This document shows, piece by piece, positions 43,201 through 52,051 of a stretch of DNA of 58,875 nucleotides (position 1 is its first letter; each line of letters starts with the position of its first letter). Location: positions 1 to 58,875 of the forward strand of contig PWMF01000207.1 in NCBI GenBank assembly GCA_003559215.1, written 5' to 3'. The position numbers and the translations under genes were made by a program. The stretch comes from Natrialbaceae archaeon. Its GTDB lineage: Archaea; Halobacteriota; Halobacteria; Halobacteriales; Natrialbaceae. The notes under the pieces are model-generated. The model was given only the letters and a program-made list of their open reading frames with translations. It was not told the DNA's origin and searched no databases.

Positions 43201-44481
43201 CTATCGGCCGAGAATCCACCAGTCCTCGAGGCGGTCCGTCACGGCGTCGGTGACGTCGGTGAGGTAGGGCAGCCCCCAGCGTGCAACCACGATCGCGCCG
43301 ATCGTGTTGAACACGATGTCGGACATGGTGTCGTCGAGTCCGTGCTGGGCGAGGGGCATCTCGAGCCCGGTGTAGGCGGCGACGACATCGAACCCGAACT
43401 CGCCGATCTCCCAGAGGACGCCGAACGAGAGGACGAACACCACGATGGTTCCCGGAACGAGCTCCGGCGGCATGTGAATCTCGTCGCGGTGCTCGTCGAG
43501 GGTGCGGACAGCGACGTAGCCGACCGCCCCCACGAGCGTCGCCGAGAGGGGGTGGGTGAGGTTGTGCCACCAGAACGACCGGTCGTAGATGTAGAACGAG
43601 CCGATCGCGTGCATGAACACCACCGTCGTAATCCAGAGGGTAAGGCCCGCATCGAAGGGGAGTCCGTACCGCCGGCGGAGCAACGTCGGCAGGAACGTTA
43701 CCGCGAGCATCGCGGCCGCGTTGGAGATTACTCCCGGATCGAACGTGACGACTCCGTATCCGAGGATCGCAGCCATCCCGAGCCGCAGCGCCTGGACGAG
43801 CCCGCGCTGGGCGCGTCCGGAAGCCGGAAGGCGCTCCTCGAGGGGCGGATGGCCGTCGATATCGGCTTCGCTCGCGAAGACGTCCTCCTCGATCCCGTCG
43901 ACGGGCGCCGAGACGAGCTCCTCGCCGGGGAAGCGACAGTAGTAGCGATCGAAGCAGACGCCCGCGAGGAGCCCCGCGACGGTCGCGACGATCAGGAGCC
44001 ACATCGCCTCCGTATTGCTCGCGAGGAGGTCGGTTCCCGCGACGAGATCTACCGTCCACGTGAGCACCGCCCAGGTCGCCGCGACCGACGCCGACAGCAT
44101 CGTGACGAACGCGATCGCGAGCCATCGCTCGAGACGAATCTCGGTCAGCGCATGCACCTCGAGCGTGAGTGCCAGCGCGATCGTCGCCGCGCCAGCGTAG
44201 ACGACGAGCTGCCGGTTCCAGAGGTCCGGCGCGAGGACAGCCCCGAGCAACGGAGCGATCGCGACAGCCGTCACTTCCCAGGGGAGGGCGGCACGCGTCG
44301 ACCGAAGCGCGATCAGGGGAACGACCGCGACGGTGACAACCGTCGCAGCGAACAGTACCTCGTGGACGAAGCCGTCGACGAGCGCTCTCGCGCCGATGAG
44401 GACCACGATGACGATCGCGAGCCAGGAGATCGCGGCGTTCGATCGCTCGCCGTGAAACGCTCGGGTTGGTGTTCGTGACAT
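43201..44481 (-). CDS. Multi-span membrane protein with YjdF/DUF2238-like C-terminal part
   Basis: 426 residues, about 12-13 hydrophobic segments in two halves. The C-terminal half (about 250-426) carries the YjdF-like pattern WWHNLTHPLSATLVGAVG, VLWEIGEFGFDVVAAY and LDDTMSDIVFNTIGAIVVARWG. The first half is a different helical bundle. Function unknown. It begins ATG 44481, divergent from the YdjM remnant; about 60 bases separate it from the downstream PRTase gene in the same direction. Confidence 0.72.
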   Translation of the reverse strand: MSRTPTRAFHGERSNAAISWLAIVIVVLIGARALVDGFVHEVLFAATVVTVAVVPLIALRSTRAALPWEVTAVAIAPLLGAVLAPDLWNRQLVVYAGAATIALALTLEVHALTEIRLERWLAIAFVTMLSASVAATWAVLTWTVDLVAGTDLLASNTEAMWLLIVATVAGLLAGVCFDRYYCRFPGEELVSAPVDGIEEDVFASEADIDGHPPLEERLPASGRAQRGLVQALRLGMAAILGYGVVTFDPGVISNAAAMLAVTFLPTLLRRRYGLPFDAGLTLWITTVVFMHAIGSFYIYDRSFWWHNLTHPLSATLVGAVGYVAVRTLDEHRDEIHMPPELVPGTIVVFVLSFGVLWEIGEFGFDVVAAYTGLEMPLAQHGLDDTMSDIVFNTIGAIVVARWGLPYLTDVTDAVTDRLEDWWILGR

Positions 44482-44722
44482 CGTCGGACTCGGATACGGT
44501 TGTCTCGTGTCGCGAACGAGCGACAGCGACGAGTTCGAGCCTCGATACGTCCGGTTCGGGGGAAAGATCGGGGCTTGCAGAGTACGTCCGCTGAACCGGT
44601 CCCGGACGACACCCCGAGCTACTCCAGGCCGTCCCCGTCCCGCGAGTGTGCGAGCAACGACGTGGTGCTTGTTCGCTCACGCGACGACCATATCCGACGG
44701 GCGATCGAACCGAGCCCAACCG
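44482..44722. other. 241-base gap between the membrane gene and the DUF457 remnant
   Basis: GC-rich sequence with no credible gene, RNA or repeat. It probably carries promoters for the two divergent genes but no strong TATA element was seen. Confidence 0.4.
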
Positions 44723-44956
44723 ATGATGGCACCGACTCACGCGTTCGCGGGACTCGCGCTCGGCGCCGTTCTTGCCCTCGTCGCGCCGCAGTTCGCGTTC
44801 GTCCTCGCGGTCGGAGTCGGATACGTACTCGTTCGAAAACCCCTCGCCGTGGTCGCCGAGTGGGTGTTCGAACGGCTCCCCGACCCCATTCTCAAGTCGC
44901 TTCCCGAGCGGATCCTGCCGATCGAGGACTCGGACCTCGAGCGGATCAGGGACTGA
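44723..44956 (+). CDS. YdjM/DUF457-like membrane protein with internal deletion (77-78 aa)
   Basis: Begins MMAPTHAFAGLALGAVLALVAPQFA, the start of YdjM/DUF457 membrane-bound hydrolase-like proteins, then goes straight to FVLAVGVGYVLVRKPLAVVAEWVFERLPD, which looks like the family's last helix and tail. Full haloarchaeal members have about 170-200 residues, so the middle with the conserved Asp/His residues (LAPDLD, HR) is missing. The joined frame is open and ends DSDLERIRD. I read it as an in-frame internal deletion, presumably a pseudogene or a minimal derivative. Confidence 0.55.
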   Translation: MMAPTHAFAGLALGAVLALVAPQFAFVLAVGVGYVLVRKPLAVVAEWVFERLPDPILKSLPERILPIEDSDLERIRD

Positions 44957-45047
44957 GAACGCCCGTTCGGCCACAGGAACGCCGGACCGTCTCCACGAGC
45001 CCTGCCGTCTCGGTCGTCGACGGTGCTCCTGCGAGTCGAGCAGGTGG

Positions 45048-46139
45048 TTACGAGCGGTGCTGGGACCCGAGGTCGTCGGCCGCGAGCATCGCGTCGCGGA
45101 CCTCGTCGCTGCTCGCGTCGAAGGCGTTGTGAATAGTCTCCTCCTCGGCGACCGCGGCGGTCGCGACGCGCTCGAGGTCGTCCTCGGTGGGGTCGTCGAC
45201 GCCGAGCTCCCCGAGCGTGACCGGGAGGCCGAGTTCGATCGAGAACTCGAGGACGTCGTCGACGAACGCGTCGTCACGGCCCTCGAGGACGAGCTGGGTG
45301 ACGATCCCGAAGTTGACCTTCTCGCCGTGGGTCGCGTGGTGGGTGTCCTCGAGTTGTGTGAGTCCGTTGTGAACCGAGTGGGCGGCCGCGATCCCGCCGT
45401 TCTCGAAGCCCAGTCCGCTCAGGAGGGTGTTCGCCTCGGTCACCGCCTCGACGCTCTCGGTGACGATCCCCTGTTCGACGGCTTGCACCGCCGAACGGCC
45501 GTGTTCCCGCAGGAGGTCGTAACAGAGCCGCGAGAGCGAGTGGGCGGCGTGGGTCGGTCCCTCGCCGAAGAAGTTCTCTCCGTCGGCCCGCCGGACCGCG
45601 TCGGCCTCGAACCAGGTCGCCATCGCGTCCGCGATCCCGGATCTGAAAAAGCGAACGGGGGCGCCGGCGATCACCGCCGTGTCGACGAGCACCAGATCGG
45701 GGTGGTCCGTGTAGAACCAGTAGCGTTCGAACTCGCCGTCCTCGGAGTAGATCACTGAGAGCGCCGACGTCGGCGCGTCCGTCGAGGCGATCGTCGGCAC
45801 CGAGACCATCGCTCCGCCCGCGTTCTCCCGGACCGCCTTCGCGGTGTCGAGAGCCTTCCCGCCGCCGGCGCCGACGATCGCCTCCGCACCGGTGTCGCGA
45901 GCGACCTCGGTGAGGCGGTCGATCTCGGCCTCCGAGGACTCGCCGCCGAACTCCTCGAGGGTCGGCTCGACGCCGGCGTCCTCGAGGCTCGCCTTCGCTC
46001 GGTCGCCGACGATCTCGAGGACGTCGGCGTCGGCGAGCACAAGCGCCGACTCCGCCGTGGACGCGAGGCGGTCGCCGAGTTGGTCGAGAGCGTCACGGCC
46101 CTGTACGTACGCCGCCGGGGATTTGAACGATCGAATCAT
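45048..46139 (-). CDS. gldA: Glycerol dehydrogenase GldA-type, iron/zinc alcohol dehydrogenase family
   Basis: 363-residue NAD-dependent polyol dehydrogenase. NAD site GAGGGKALDTAKAV at 90-103; SVPTIASTDAPTSALSVIY; metal ligands D171 in GIADAMATW, H254 in HSVHNGLT and H271 in THGEKVNFG, the same positions and spacing as in bacterial GldA. Converts glycerol to dihydroxyacetone, useful in haloarchaea that take glycerol from Dunaliella. ATG 46139 starts MIRSFKSPAAY; ATG 46157 is an alternative. Not EgsA, which lacks this exact signature. Confidence 0.9.
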   Translation of the reverse strand: MIRSFKSPAAYVQGRDALDQLGDRLASTAESALVLADADVLEIVGDRAKASLEDAGVEPTLEEFGGESSEAEIDRLTEVARDTGAEAIVGAGGGKALDTAKAVRENAGGAMVSVPTIASTDAPTSALSVIYSEDGEFERYWFYTDHPDLVLVDTAVIAGAPVRFFRSGIADAMATWFEADAVRRADGENFFGEGPTHAAHSLSRLCYDLLREHGRSAVQAVEQGIVTESVEAVTEANTLLSGLGFENGGIAAAHSVHNGLTQLEDTHHATHGEKVNFGIVTQLVLEGRDDAFVDDVLEFSIELGLPVTLGELGVDDPTEDDLERVATAAVAEEETIHNAFDASSDEVRDAMLAADDLGSQHRS

Positions 46140-46262
46140 ACGAGGATCTCCCATCACGTAGGGACAAATAGGCGTCTCCTCGGGAGCTGATACGTTCGGG
46201 ACGACTCCCGAACACCACTGTTAGGCCCGCCCGTTAGGTGGGTCGCCCGCCTAGTCGCTCCG

Positions 46263-47888
46263 ATGACAGAGGTTTCCGTAGTCGGCGGCGGGATCGGCGG
46301 GCTCACCGCAGCGCAGGAACTCGCCGAGCGCGGGTTCGACGTGACCGTCTACGAGGCCAACGACCGGTTCGGTGGGAAGGCCCGTTCGATGCCGATCGAC
46401 GACGACCCGGCCGGGCTACAGGGCGAGCACGGCTTTCGGTTCTTCCCGGCGTTTTACCGCCACGTCGTCGACACGATGGAGCGGATCCCCGACGGGGTGG
46501 GCAGCGTCGCCGACAATCTCGTCGAGACCGAGGCGACGCTGATCGCGAGCACCCACCGCCCGGACCAAGTCGCCGAAACTGGAAGTCCCGAGTCTCTCCG
46601 CGGGTGGCTCGAGGCCCTCCGGCCGGCGTTCGCGGAGGACCTGCCGTCCGAGGACGTCCGGTTCCTGCTCGAGCGCCTGGCGTACCTGCTGACGGCCTGC
46701 GAGGAGCGCCGCGAGAACGAGCTCGACGACGTCTCCTGGTGGGAGTTCATCGACGCCGAGAACCGCTCGCAGGAGTTCCAGGATCGGCTCGCCTTCGCCA
46801 CCCAGTCGCTGGTCGCGCTCCGACCGGAGGTCGGCAGTGCCCGGACGATCGGGACGATCTACATGCAGCTGCTGTTCGGACAGCTCGATCCGAACAGGCC
46901 GACCGAACGGATCTTGAACGGGCCGACCAACGAGGCGTGGATCGACCCCTGGGTCGCGTACCTCGAGGACCTCGGCGTCGAGTTCCACCCGGCGGCGCCG
47001 GTCCGCGGGTTCGAAGTCGACGGGGGGCAGGTCGTGGGCCTCGAGCTGGCCGACGGAAGCCGAGCCGGCGGCGACGAGTACGTCCTCGCGGTGCCCGTCG
47101 AGGTCGCTCCGAAGTTCGTGACGCCGGAGCTGGCGCGGATCGCGCCCGAGCTCCGACGGATCGACCGCCTCGAGACGGCCTGGATGAACGGGATCCAGTT
47201 CTATCTCGATGAGGATCTCGAGCTGACCCGCGGCCATCAGGTGTACGCCGACGCCCCCTGGGCGCTGACGTCGATCTCGCAACGCCAGTTCTGGACGGGG
47301 TACGATCTCGGCGAGCGCGGTTCGGACGACGTCGAGGGGATCCTCTCAGTGATCGCCTCGGACTGGGAGACGCCGGGGATCGTCTACGACAAGCCCGCGC
47401 GGCGGTGTTCCCGCGAGGAGATCGCCACGGAGATCTGGGAGCAGCTCAAACGACACCTCGACGGTCCCGAAACCCGGCTTACCGACGACCTACTGGTCGA
47501 CTGGTTCCTCGATCCCGCGCTCGTTGAAACGGACGACGGCGTCGAGAACCGGTCGCCGCTGCTGATCAACACCGTCGGTGCGTTACGGAACCGGCCGCCC
47601 GCGGACGTCGGTGTCGAGAACCTGACGATCGCGAGCGACTACGTCCGGACCAACAGCGACCTGGCGTCGATGGAATCGGCAAACGAGGCGGGTCGCCGGG
47701 CTGCCAACGCCGTCTGTCGGCGACACGGCGTCGGAGACACGGCCCGGATCTGGGAGCTCGAGGAGCCCGCGGTGCTCGAGCCGTTCAAGCGCCAGGATCG
47801 GATCCGGTACCGCCTCGGGCTCCCCCACCCCGCGGAGGTGACGCAGTCGCTTCGACGGGTGACGAGCCGGCTGGGCGGTCGGGCCTGA
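46263..47888 (+). CDS. FAD-dependent oxidoreductase, phytoene-desaturase/HpnE-like
   Basis: 541-residue flavoprotein with GGGIGGLTAAQELAERGFDVTVYEANDRFGGKA at 8-40 and a C-terminal signature LTIASDYVRTNSDLASMESANEAGRRAA like plant-type carotene desaturases and hydroxysqualene dehydroxylase. Another haloarchaeal candidate for desaturation, but its place outside the crt cluster and divergence from CrtD leave the substrate open (carotenoid, squalene derivative or other). Length slightly above CrtI (about 500). Facing gldA divergently. Confidence 0.8.
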   Translation: MTEVSVVGGGIGGLTAAQELAERGFDVTVYEANDRFGGKARSMPIDDDPAGLQGEHGFRFFPAFYRHVVDTMERIPDGVGSVADNLVETEATLIASTHRPDQVAETGSPESLRGWLEALRPAFAEDLPSEDVRFLLERLAYLLTACEERRENELDDVSWWEFIDAENRSQEFQDRLAFATQSLVALRPEVGSARTIGTIYMQLLFGQLDPNRPTERILNGPTNEAWIDPWVAYLEDLGVEFHPAAPVRGFEVDGGQVVGLELADGSRAGGDEYVLAVPVEVAPKFVTPELARIAPELRRIDRLETAWMNGIQFYLDEDLELTRGHQVYADAPWALTSISQRQFWTGYDLGERGSDDVEGILSVIASDWETPGIVYDKPARRCSREEIATEIWEQLKRHLDGPETRLTDDLLVDWFLDPALVETDDGVENRSPLLINTVGALRNRPPADVGVENLTIASDYVRTNSDLASMESANEAGRRAANAVCRRHGVGDTARIWELEEPAVLEPFKRQDRIRYRLGLPHPAEVTQSLRRVTSRLGGRA

Positions 47889-47942
47889 CGGACGATGGGA
47901 GCGACCGCTCGAGGCTTTGGTGATCGCCGTCGAACTCTCCGT

Positions 47943-48302
47943 ATGGCTACCGACGAGGCGGTCGTCCGAACGCTGCTGGTCGTTCTCGCCGTCCTGTTCC
48001 TGCTGCCGGCCCTGCTGATGCTCCTGGCCGTCCCGATGATGGGCCTGTGGGGAGGCGGCCACATGTGGAGCTGGGACGGAACCGCGGGTGTCGGATGGGT
48101 CATAGTTCTGCTGTGGCTGTTCCCGCTGGCGGCGATCCTCGGCGTCGGATACCTACTCTACCGAGTCCTCACCGGCTCCTCGAGCCGTCGCTCCGATCGG
48201 GCGCTCGAGGAGCTGCGAGTGGCGTACGCTCGCGGCGAGCTTTCGGACGAGGAGTTCGAGAAGCATCGGGATCGACTCCGGCGCGAGGACGAACGGCACT
48301 GA
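47943..48302 (+). CDS. SHOCT-domain membrane protein
   Basis: 119 residues: two hydrophobic helices (about 8-32 and 50-75, including LFLLPALLMLLAVPMMGLW and VLLWLFPLAAILGVGYLLY) and a C-terminal SHOCT domain (ALEELRVAYARGELSDEEFEKHRDRL). SHOCT domains often mediate oligomerisation in short membrane proteins. ATG at 47943 follows a GC-rich gap of 55 bases after the HpnE-like gene. Confidence 0.8.
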   Translation: MATDEAVVRTLLVVLAVLFLLPALLMLLAVPMMGLWGGGHMWSWDGTAGVGWVIVLLWLFPLAAILGVGYLLYRVLTGSSSRRSDRALEELRVAYARGELSDEEFEKHRDRLRREDERH

Positions 48303-48375
48303 ATCGCGTCGCTCGCGGGAGTAGCGCATCAGACCGCCCGCTGGTCACGAACGCGAGTTCCGGCCCCGTCACCGT

Positions 48376-48642
48376 TCAGTCGGAACGGCTTGTCACGCGC
48401 AGTTCGCCGTCGACCTCGTAGAGATAGCCCCGCTCGAGCAGTCGCGTGATCGCGTGTTCGGCGTCCACTCGCTCGAGCGCGAGTTCTTCGACACCGGTGA
48501 GAATCGTGACTGCGCGCTCGCGACCGACCGCTGGAACCCCGTCGTGTTCGGCGCCCGAGTCGGCAATCTGGGCCGAAAGGACCTCGTAGGCGTCCGTGAT
48601 CCACGTCGGAAGCGGCGGACGCGGGTTGTCAGTGAGAGACAT
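48376..48642 (-). CDS. Small haloarchaeal HTH-like protein
   Basis: 88 residues, MSLTDNPRPPLPTWITDAYEVL then GRERAVTILTGVEELALERVDAEHAITRLLERGYLYEVDGELRVT. The second half has a winged-helix-like pattern with a wing (GYLYEVDGELRV). No other domain. A TATA-like element at 48661-48670 precedes it at 19-28 bases, giving a leaderless transcript. Role unknown. Confidence 0.75.
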   Translation of the reverse strand: MSLTDNPRPPLPTWITDAYEVLSAQIADSGAEHDGVPAVGRERAVTILTGVEELALERVDAEHAITRLLERGYLYEVDGELRVTSRSD

Positions 48643-48660
48643 AGTAAAGCTCTCCGTTAC

Positions 48661-48670
48661 CTATACTTAT
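48661..48670 (-). promoter_or_regulatory. TATA-like box for the 48376-48642 gene
   Basis: Minus strand ATAAGTATAG lies 19-28 bases upstream of the ATG, a spacing that implies leaderless initiation. The surroundings 48655-48700 are AT-rich. Confidence 0.5.
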
Positions 48671-48720
48671 CAGCAGCATACTACTTAATTGTATCCGCCA
48701 GTATCGACCCCGTCGATACG

Positions 48721-48873
48721 TCAGGGCTGCTTCGAATCGATCTCGGTGTCCTCGTGTTCGTCCTCGCCGTGCGTCTCCAGTCCCTGCTGGGAGTCGAAAG
48801 TCTCGTCGCAGACCGGACAAACGAACGCGCTCGATTCCTCGACCTCGTCGTCGTTTCGCGGGTCCATTACCAT
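48721..48873 (-). CDS. C2H2 zinc-finger mini-protein
   Basis: 50-residue product from ATG 48873 (MVMDPRNDDEVEESSAFV); longer from 48918 possible. Contains a single C2H2 finger, CPVCDETFDSQQGLETHGEDEH (C-x2-C-x12-H-x4-H), with an acidic tail ending DSKQP. Such mini-proteins are common in haloarchaea and sometimes regulate biofilm or stress. Assignment of start uncertain. Confidence 0.7.
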   Translation of the reverse strand: MVMDPRNDDEVEESSAFVCPVCDETFDSQQGLETHGEDEHEDTEIDSKQP

Positions 48874-49175
48874 GTGCGTTCGTCGCAACACCGACCACAA
48901 TAATTGTGAACGCTGCACACGATGGAGTAGTTCGGTCGTCGATTCGTTCGCGGGGAACGATTCCTCTCTCGGATCGGGCCGCCGTCAACTCGTCGGTGCG
49001 CCGAGGATCGCACCACAGATGCTTTTTGGGTCGACGAACGGTCCCGTCGAGGCGCGGTTTTTGATCCTGTTGGATTATCCTTAGTGAGCTATTGGTGTTA
49101 TCTTAGAGTTTGGATCATTAACTGAGAGAGGTCACAAATCTTTACATTATCCGTTTCGGATAGGCCCGATAGGCC
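48874..49175. other. 302-base gap between zinc-finger gene and M14 gene
   Basis: The left half is GC-rich and nothing was seen there. The right half (49055-49155) is AT-rich, with gatcctgttggattatccttag, then gtttggatcattaac and the TATA-like ctttacattat. No RNA gene or ORF. Probably a promoter region. Confidence 0.5.
49140..49150 (+). promoter_or_regulatory. TATA-like box for the M14 peptidase gene
   Basis: ctttacattat lies 26-36 bases upstream of ATG 49176, suited to a leaderless transcript. Confidence 0.5.
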
Positions 49176-50545
49176 ATGAGAAGACGTACCGCGGTCAAGT
49201 CGATAGCGGCAACGGCAACCGGACTGGCGTTTGCGGGGACCGCCAGCGGCGACGACGACAAGTACCGACCCCGAGGGCCGTGGGGAACGACCGACGACCA
49301 GGAGAAACTGCCCTACGCCTCTTACTACACGAACGACCAGCTCGCCGACCGCCTCCAGGGGCTGGACCGACGGAGCGACCGGCTCGAGCTCCGCCAGATC
49401 GGCGAGTCCGCCGGCCGCGGGGATCCGATCTGGGAGGGTCAGATCGGCGACGGCGACGAGAGTCTGCACATGATCAACGGGATCCACGGCGACGAGCCCT
49501 CGGGGCTCGAGGCTACCGTACAGGTCCTCCAGACCCTCGCGATGGGGAACTCTCCGGAAGTAGCCGACATTCTCGACGAGCTCTCGCTGACGATTATCCC
49601 TGATATGAATCCCGACGGCAACGAGTTCCGCGGTGACAACGGGCTCGCCGAGGGCAACGGCCCGAACTTCTACCACCGTCGGGCGAACACGGCAGAGTGG
49701 GACGACGAAACCGAACAGCGACCGAACTACCACTACGACGACTGGGACGTCCCAGGGTACGACCTCAACCGGGACTTCCCGCTAATTTCGACCCCGAGAC
49801 GGATGAGGACGTCGGTTACTGGAAAGAGGTTGAAACCTGGTGGGGTGACACCCAGTGGGAGTACCAGATTCCTATCGAGGAAACCGACCTCGAGCCACAG
49901 GTTGACAACGTGCCGGACGTGATAACCGACACCGGCCTGGGCCTGAACCCCGAAACCCACGCGACGATCGATTCGTTCCTCGAGGCCGACCCCGACTGGG
50001 CCTTTACCCACCACCACCAGGGAACGCCGATCGATCCGGATTCGAGCGACCGGAACGGCCCCGACTGGCAAACCTCGATGAGCGTGATGGCCCCACAGGG
50101 GGCTGCCTACGGTGAAATCTCCGACGACATCGATAGTCCCGAGGACGGCAACGTCTTCATCACTGAGGATGCCGAGAAGCGTTCGCTGCAGCTCAGCGTA
50201 CTGGCGAAGGACGCTGCGGGGATGACTGCCGGCGGCCGCATCGACAAGGTCAACCGCTTCGGCTACGGCCCGCTGTGGGGCAGCTACGAGGAGGTGCTAC
50301 CGCTGTATACCGACGCCGCGGCGATCCTCTACGAGGTCTCTCACCAGAGCGAGGAGCGCGGCCAGAAGGGCGAGGGCTTCAAAGTCAAGCTCACTCGAGA
50401 CGTCTACCTCGAGACCTTCCGGCAGATAGCCGACGGCTCGGTCCACGACATCGACGAGACCCGCTACTTCGACGAGATGTCGGTACCGGACGACTCGGCG
50501 AACAACCCGCATACGCGGTGTGGTTGTCCGGAGCGGGTTGAGTAA
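49176..50545 (+). pseudogene. Tat-exported M14 zinc carboxypeptidase, frameshifted
   Basis: Reads from MRRRTAVKSIAATATGLAFA, a twin-arginine signal. Peptidase motifs in frame 1: GIHGDEPSG (zinc HxxE), NPDGNEFR, and YDLNRDFP. At about 49786 (after NRDFP) the frame shifts by one missing base, and the rest is read in another frame: NFDPETDEDVGYW, then AFTHHHQGTP (third zinc His in THHHQG), and a long C-terminal domain ending NPHTRCGCPERVE. Joined length would be 456 residues. Restoring one G (CCG GCT) would join them. Either a real pseudogene or a sequencing error. Confidence 0.75.
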
Positions 50546-50655
50546 GGGTTTTACCTCCTCGAGTGAATTCCGGCCGGGACACGCATCAGTTCTCGAGCGA
50601 CGGTCCGTTGGCGTGCGCGCAGCGGGCTTTTCCGTGCGCCCGGGCTACGTGAAGC

Positions 50656-50790
50656 GTGACCCGACTTTCGACCATCGTTATCCTCGTGGGGCTCGCGAGG
50701 GTCGTCCCGCTACCGCCGCCGCTCGGAATCGTGCTCGGCGCCGTCCTGACCGTGGTCGGCGTCGGCCTCCGGCGGTTCACGGAGAACTGA
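50656..50790 (+). CDS. Short hydrophobic protein (44 aa)
   Basis: GTG at 50656 starts MTRLSTIVILVGLARVVPLP, then PPLGIVLGAVLTVVGVGLRRFTEN: two short hydrophobic stretches joined by a proline loop, a pattern seen in tiny haloarchaeal membrane proteins. Stop TGA at 50788-50790. No RBS or TATA obvious. Uncertain but plausible. Confidence 0.5.
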   Translation: MTRLSTIVILVGLARVVPLPPPLGIVLGAVLTVVGVGLRRFTEN

Positions 50791-50944
50791 CGCCCGCGTT
50801 CGCGTCGTTACCTCGATCCTCGGTACGGTCGGGATCGGCGGCCATCGCTCGAAGACGGTTACCGGTCGAGGGATCGGGCTCCGGAGACGACCGCGCGCAC
50901 TGGGCCCCAGAGCCAAGTAGATCGTTCGCGAAGGAACTGTCAGG

Positions 50945-51955
50945 ATGAGCGACGGGAGAGACTTGCCGACGCCTTTCTTCGACCCGGAGGTGAACAGAGC
51001 GATCAACGAGGCGCTGCCCCAGGTCGTCGTGGAGGCGTTCGGGATCCTGACCACCCTCGGCGACGGCGCGACCCTCGTCGCCGTGGCCGCCCTGCTGTAC
51101 TGGTTCGGCGCGGCGGAGGACCACCACGACCGAGCGATGGTGCTCGCGGTCGCCGTCACGACCCTCGCGCTAGTCGCCGGACTCAAGGGCATTCTCGAGG
51201 TCCAGCGCCCGCTGTACGCGGCCCAGCCGCCCCTCGAGTTCGCCCCGGAGACGTACCCGGGCTGGAGCACCCCCAGCGCCCACTCGATGGGCGCCGCGGC
51301 GGTCTACGGCGCGCTGGCGGTCGTGATGGACGTCGGGAAGCGCTGGCAGCGGTATACGGTCGCGGGCGCGCTCGTCGTCGCGATCCCGTTCTCGCGAGTC
51401 GTTATCGGCGTCCACTACGTCGGCGACGTGATCCTCGGCGCTTTGCTGGGACTCGGGCTCGTCGCCGTCGCTCTCCGGATCACGAACCGATCGGTCACAC
51501 CGATGTTCGCGCTCTCGCTTGCGATCGCGGTCGGTGCCTTCCTGCTCGGATCCGAGGAGTACACGACGATGGCAATCGGGGCGTCGCTGGGCGGGCTCGT
51601 GACGTGGTCGGTCCTCGAGAACCGCGAGGCCGACCCGCTGGGGGCGTCGCTGCTGTTGCTCGGCCTGCTCGTGCTTCCGGTGCTTGCTGTCGTCAGGCTG
51701 CTCGACTCGCTGATCGCCGTCGAGGGCGGGTTCGTGATCGCCGGAACGGTGACGGTGAGCCTGCTCGCGATCCTCGAGACCGCCGGGTTCGCGGTCGCCT
51801 TCGGGGGTGCGATCGCGGCACCGTACGTCGCGACCGAACTCGACGACTCGAGGGCGGTTCGGAAACTGCAGCGAGCGTTGCCGTTCAGCGGTCGTACCGT
51901 CGATCCGGACGCCGTCGGCGAGCGTCCGACTCCGGAACGGGACGTCGACAGCTGA
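50945..51955 (+). CDS. PAP2-family phosphatase
   Basis: 336-residue membrane protein. PAP2 motifs: KGILEVQRPLYAAQ (K-x6-RP), TPSAHSM (PSGH-like) and SRVVIGVHYVGDV (SR-x5-H-x3-D), so it is an acid-phosphatase/lipid-phosphatase. N-terminus MSDGRDLPTPFFDPEVNRAINEALP, then six helices; the C-terminal half adds extra helices of unknown use and an acidic tail. Likely acts on prenyl diphosphates or phosphatidic-acid-like lipids in the membrane. Confidence 0.9.
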   Translation: MSDGRDLPTPFFDPEVNRAINEALPQVVVEAFGILTTLGDGATLVAVAALLYWFGAAEDHHDRAMVLAVAVTTLALVAGLKGILEVQRPLYAAQPPLEFAPETYPGWSTPSAHSMGAAAVYGALAVVMDVGKRWQRYTVAGALVVAIPFSRVVIGVHYVGDVILGALLGLGLVAVALRITNRSVTPMFALSLAIAVGAFLLGSEEYTTMAIGASLGGLVTWSVLENREADPLGASLLLLGLLVLPVLAVVRLLDSLIAVEGGFVIAGTVTVSLLAILETAGFAVAFGGAIAAPYVATELDDSRAVRKLQRALPFSGRTVDPDAVGERPTPERDVDS

Positions 51956-52051
51956 CCGCGTTCGAGTAGGGTGCTCGCGTCGAGGACGCCTCGCGCGATT
52001 CGGTATCGGTCCCGAGGCGAGACTCCTGCGGTAGACCTTTCCCCGCTCGCG

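Noticed and set aside
42463-44478. 671-codon + strand frame opposite the PRTase and YjdF-like genes
   Set aside because: No domain and antisense to two clear genes.
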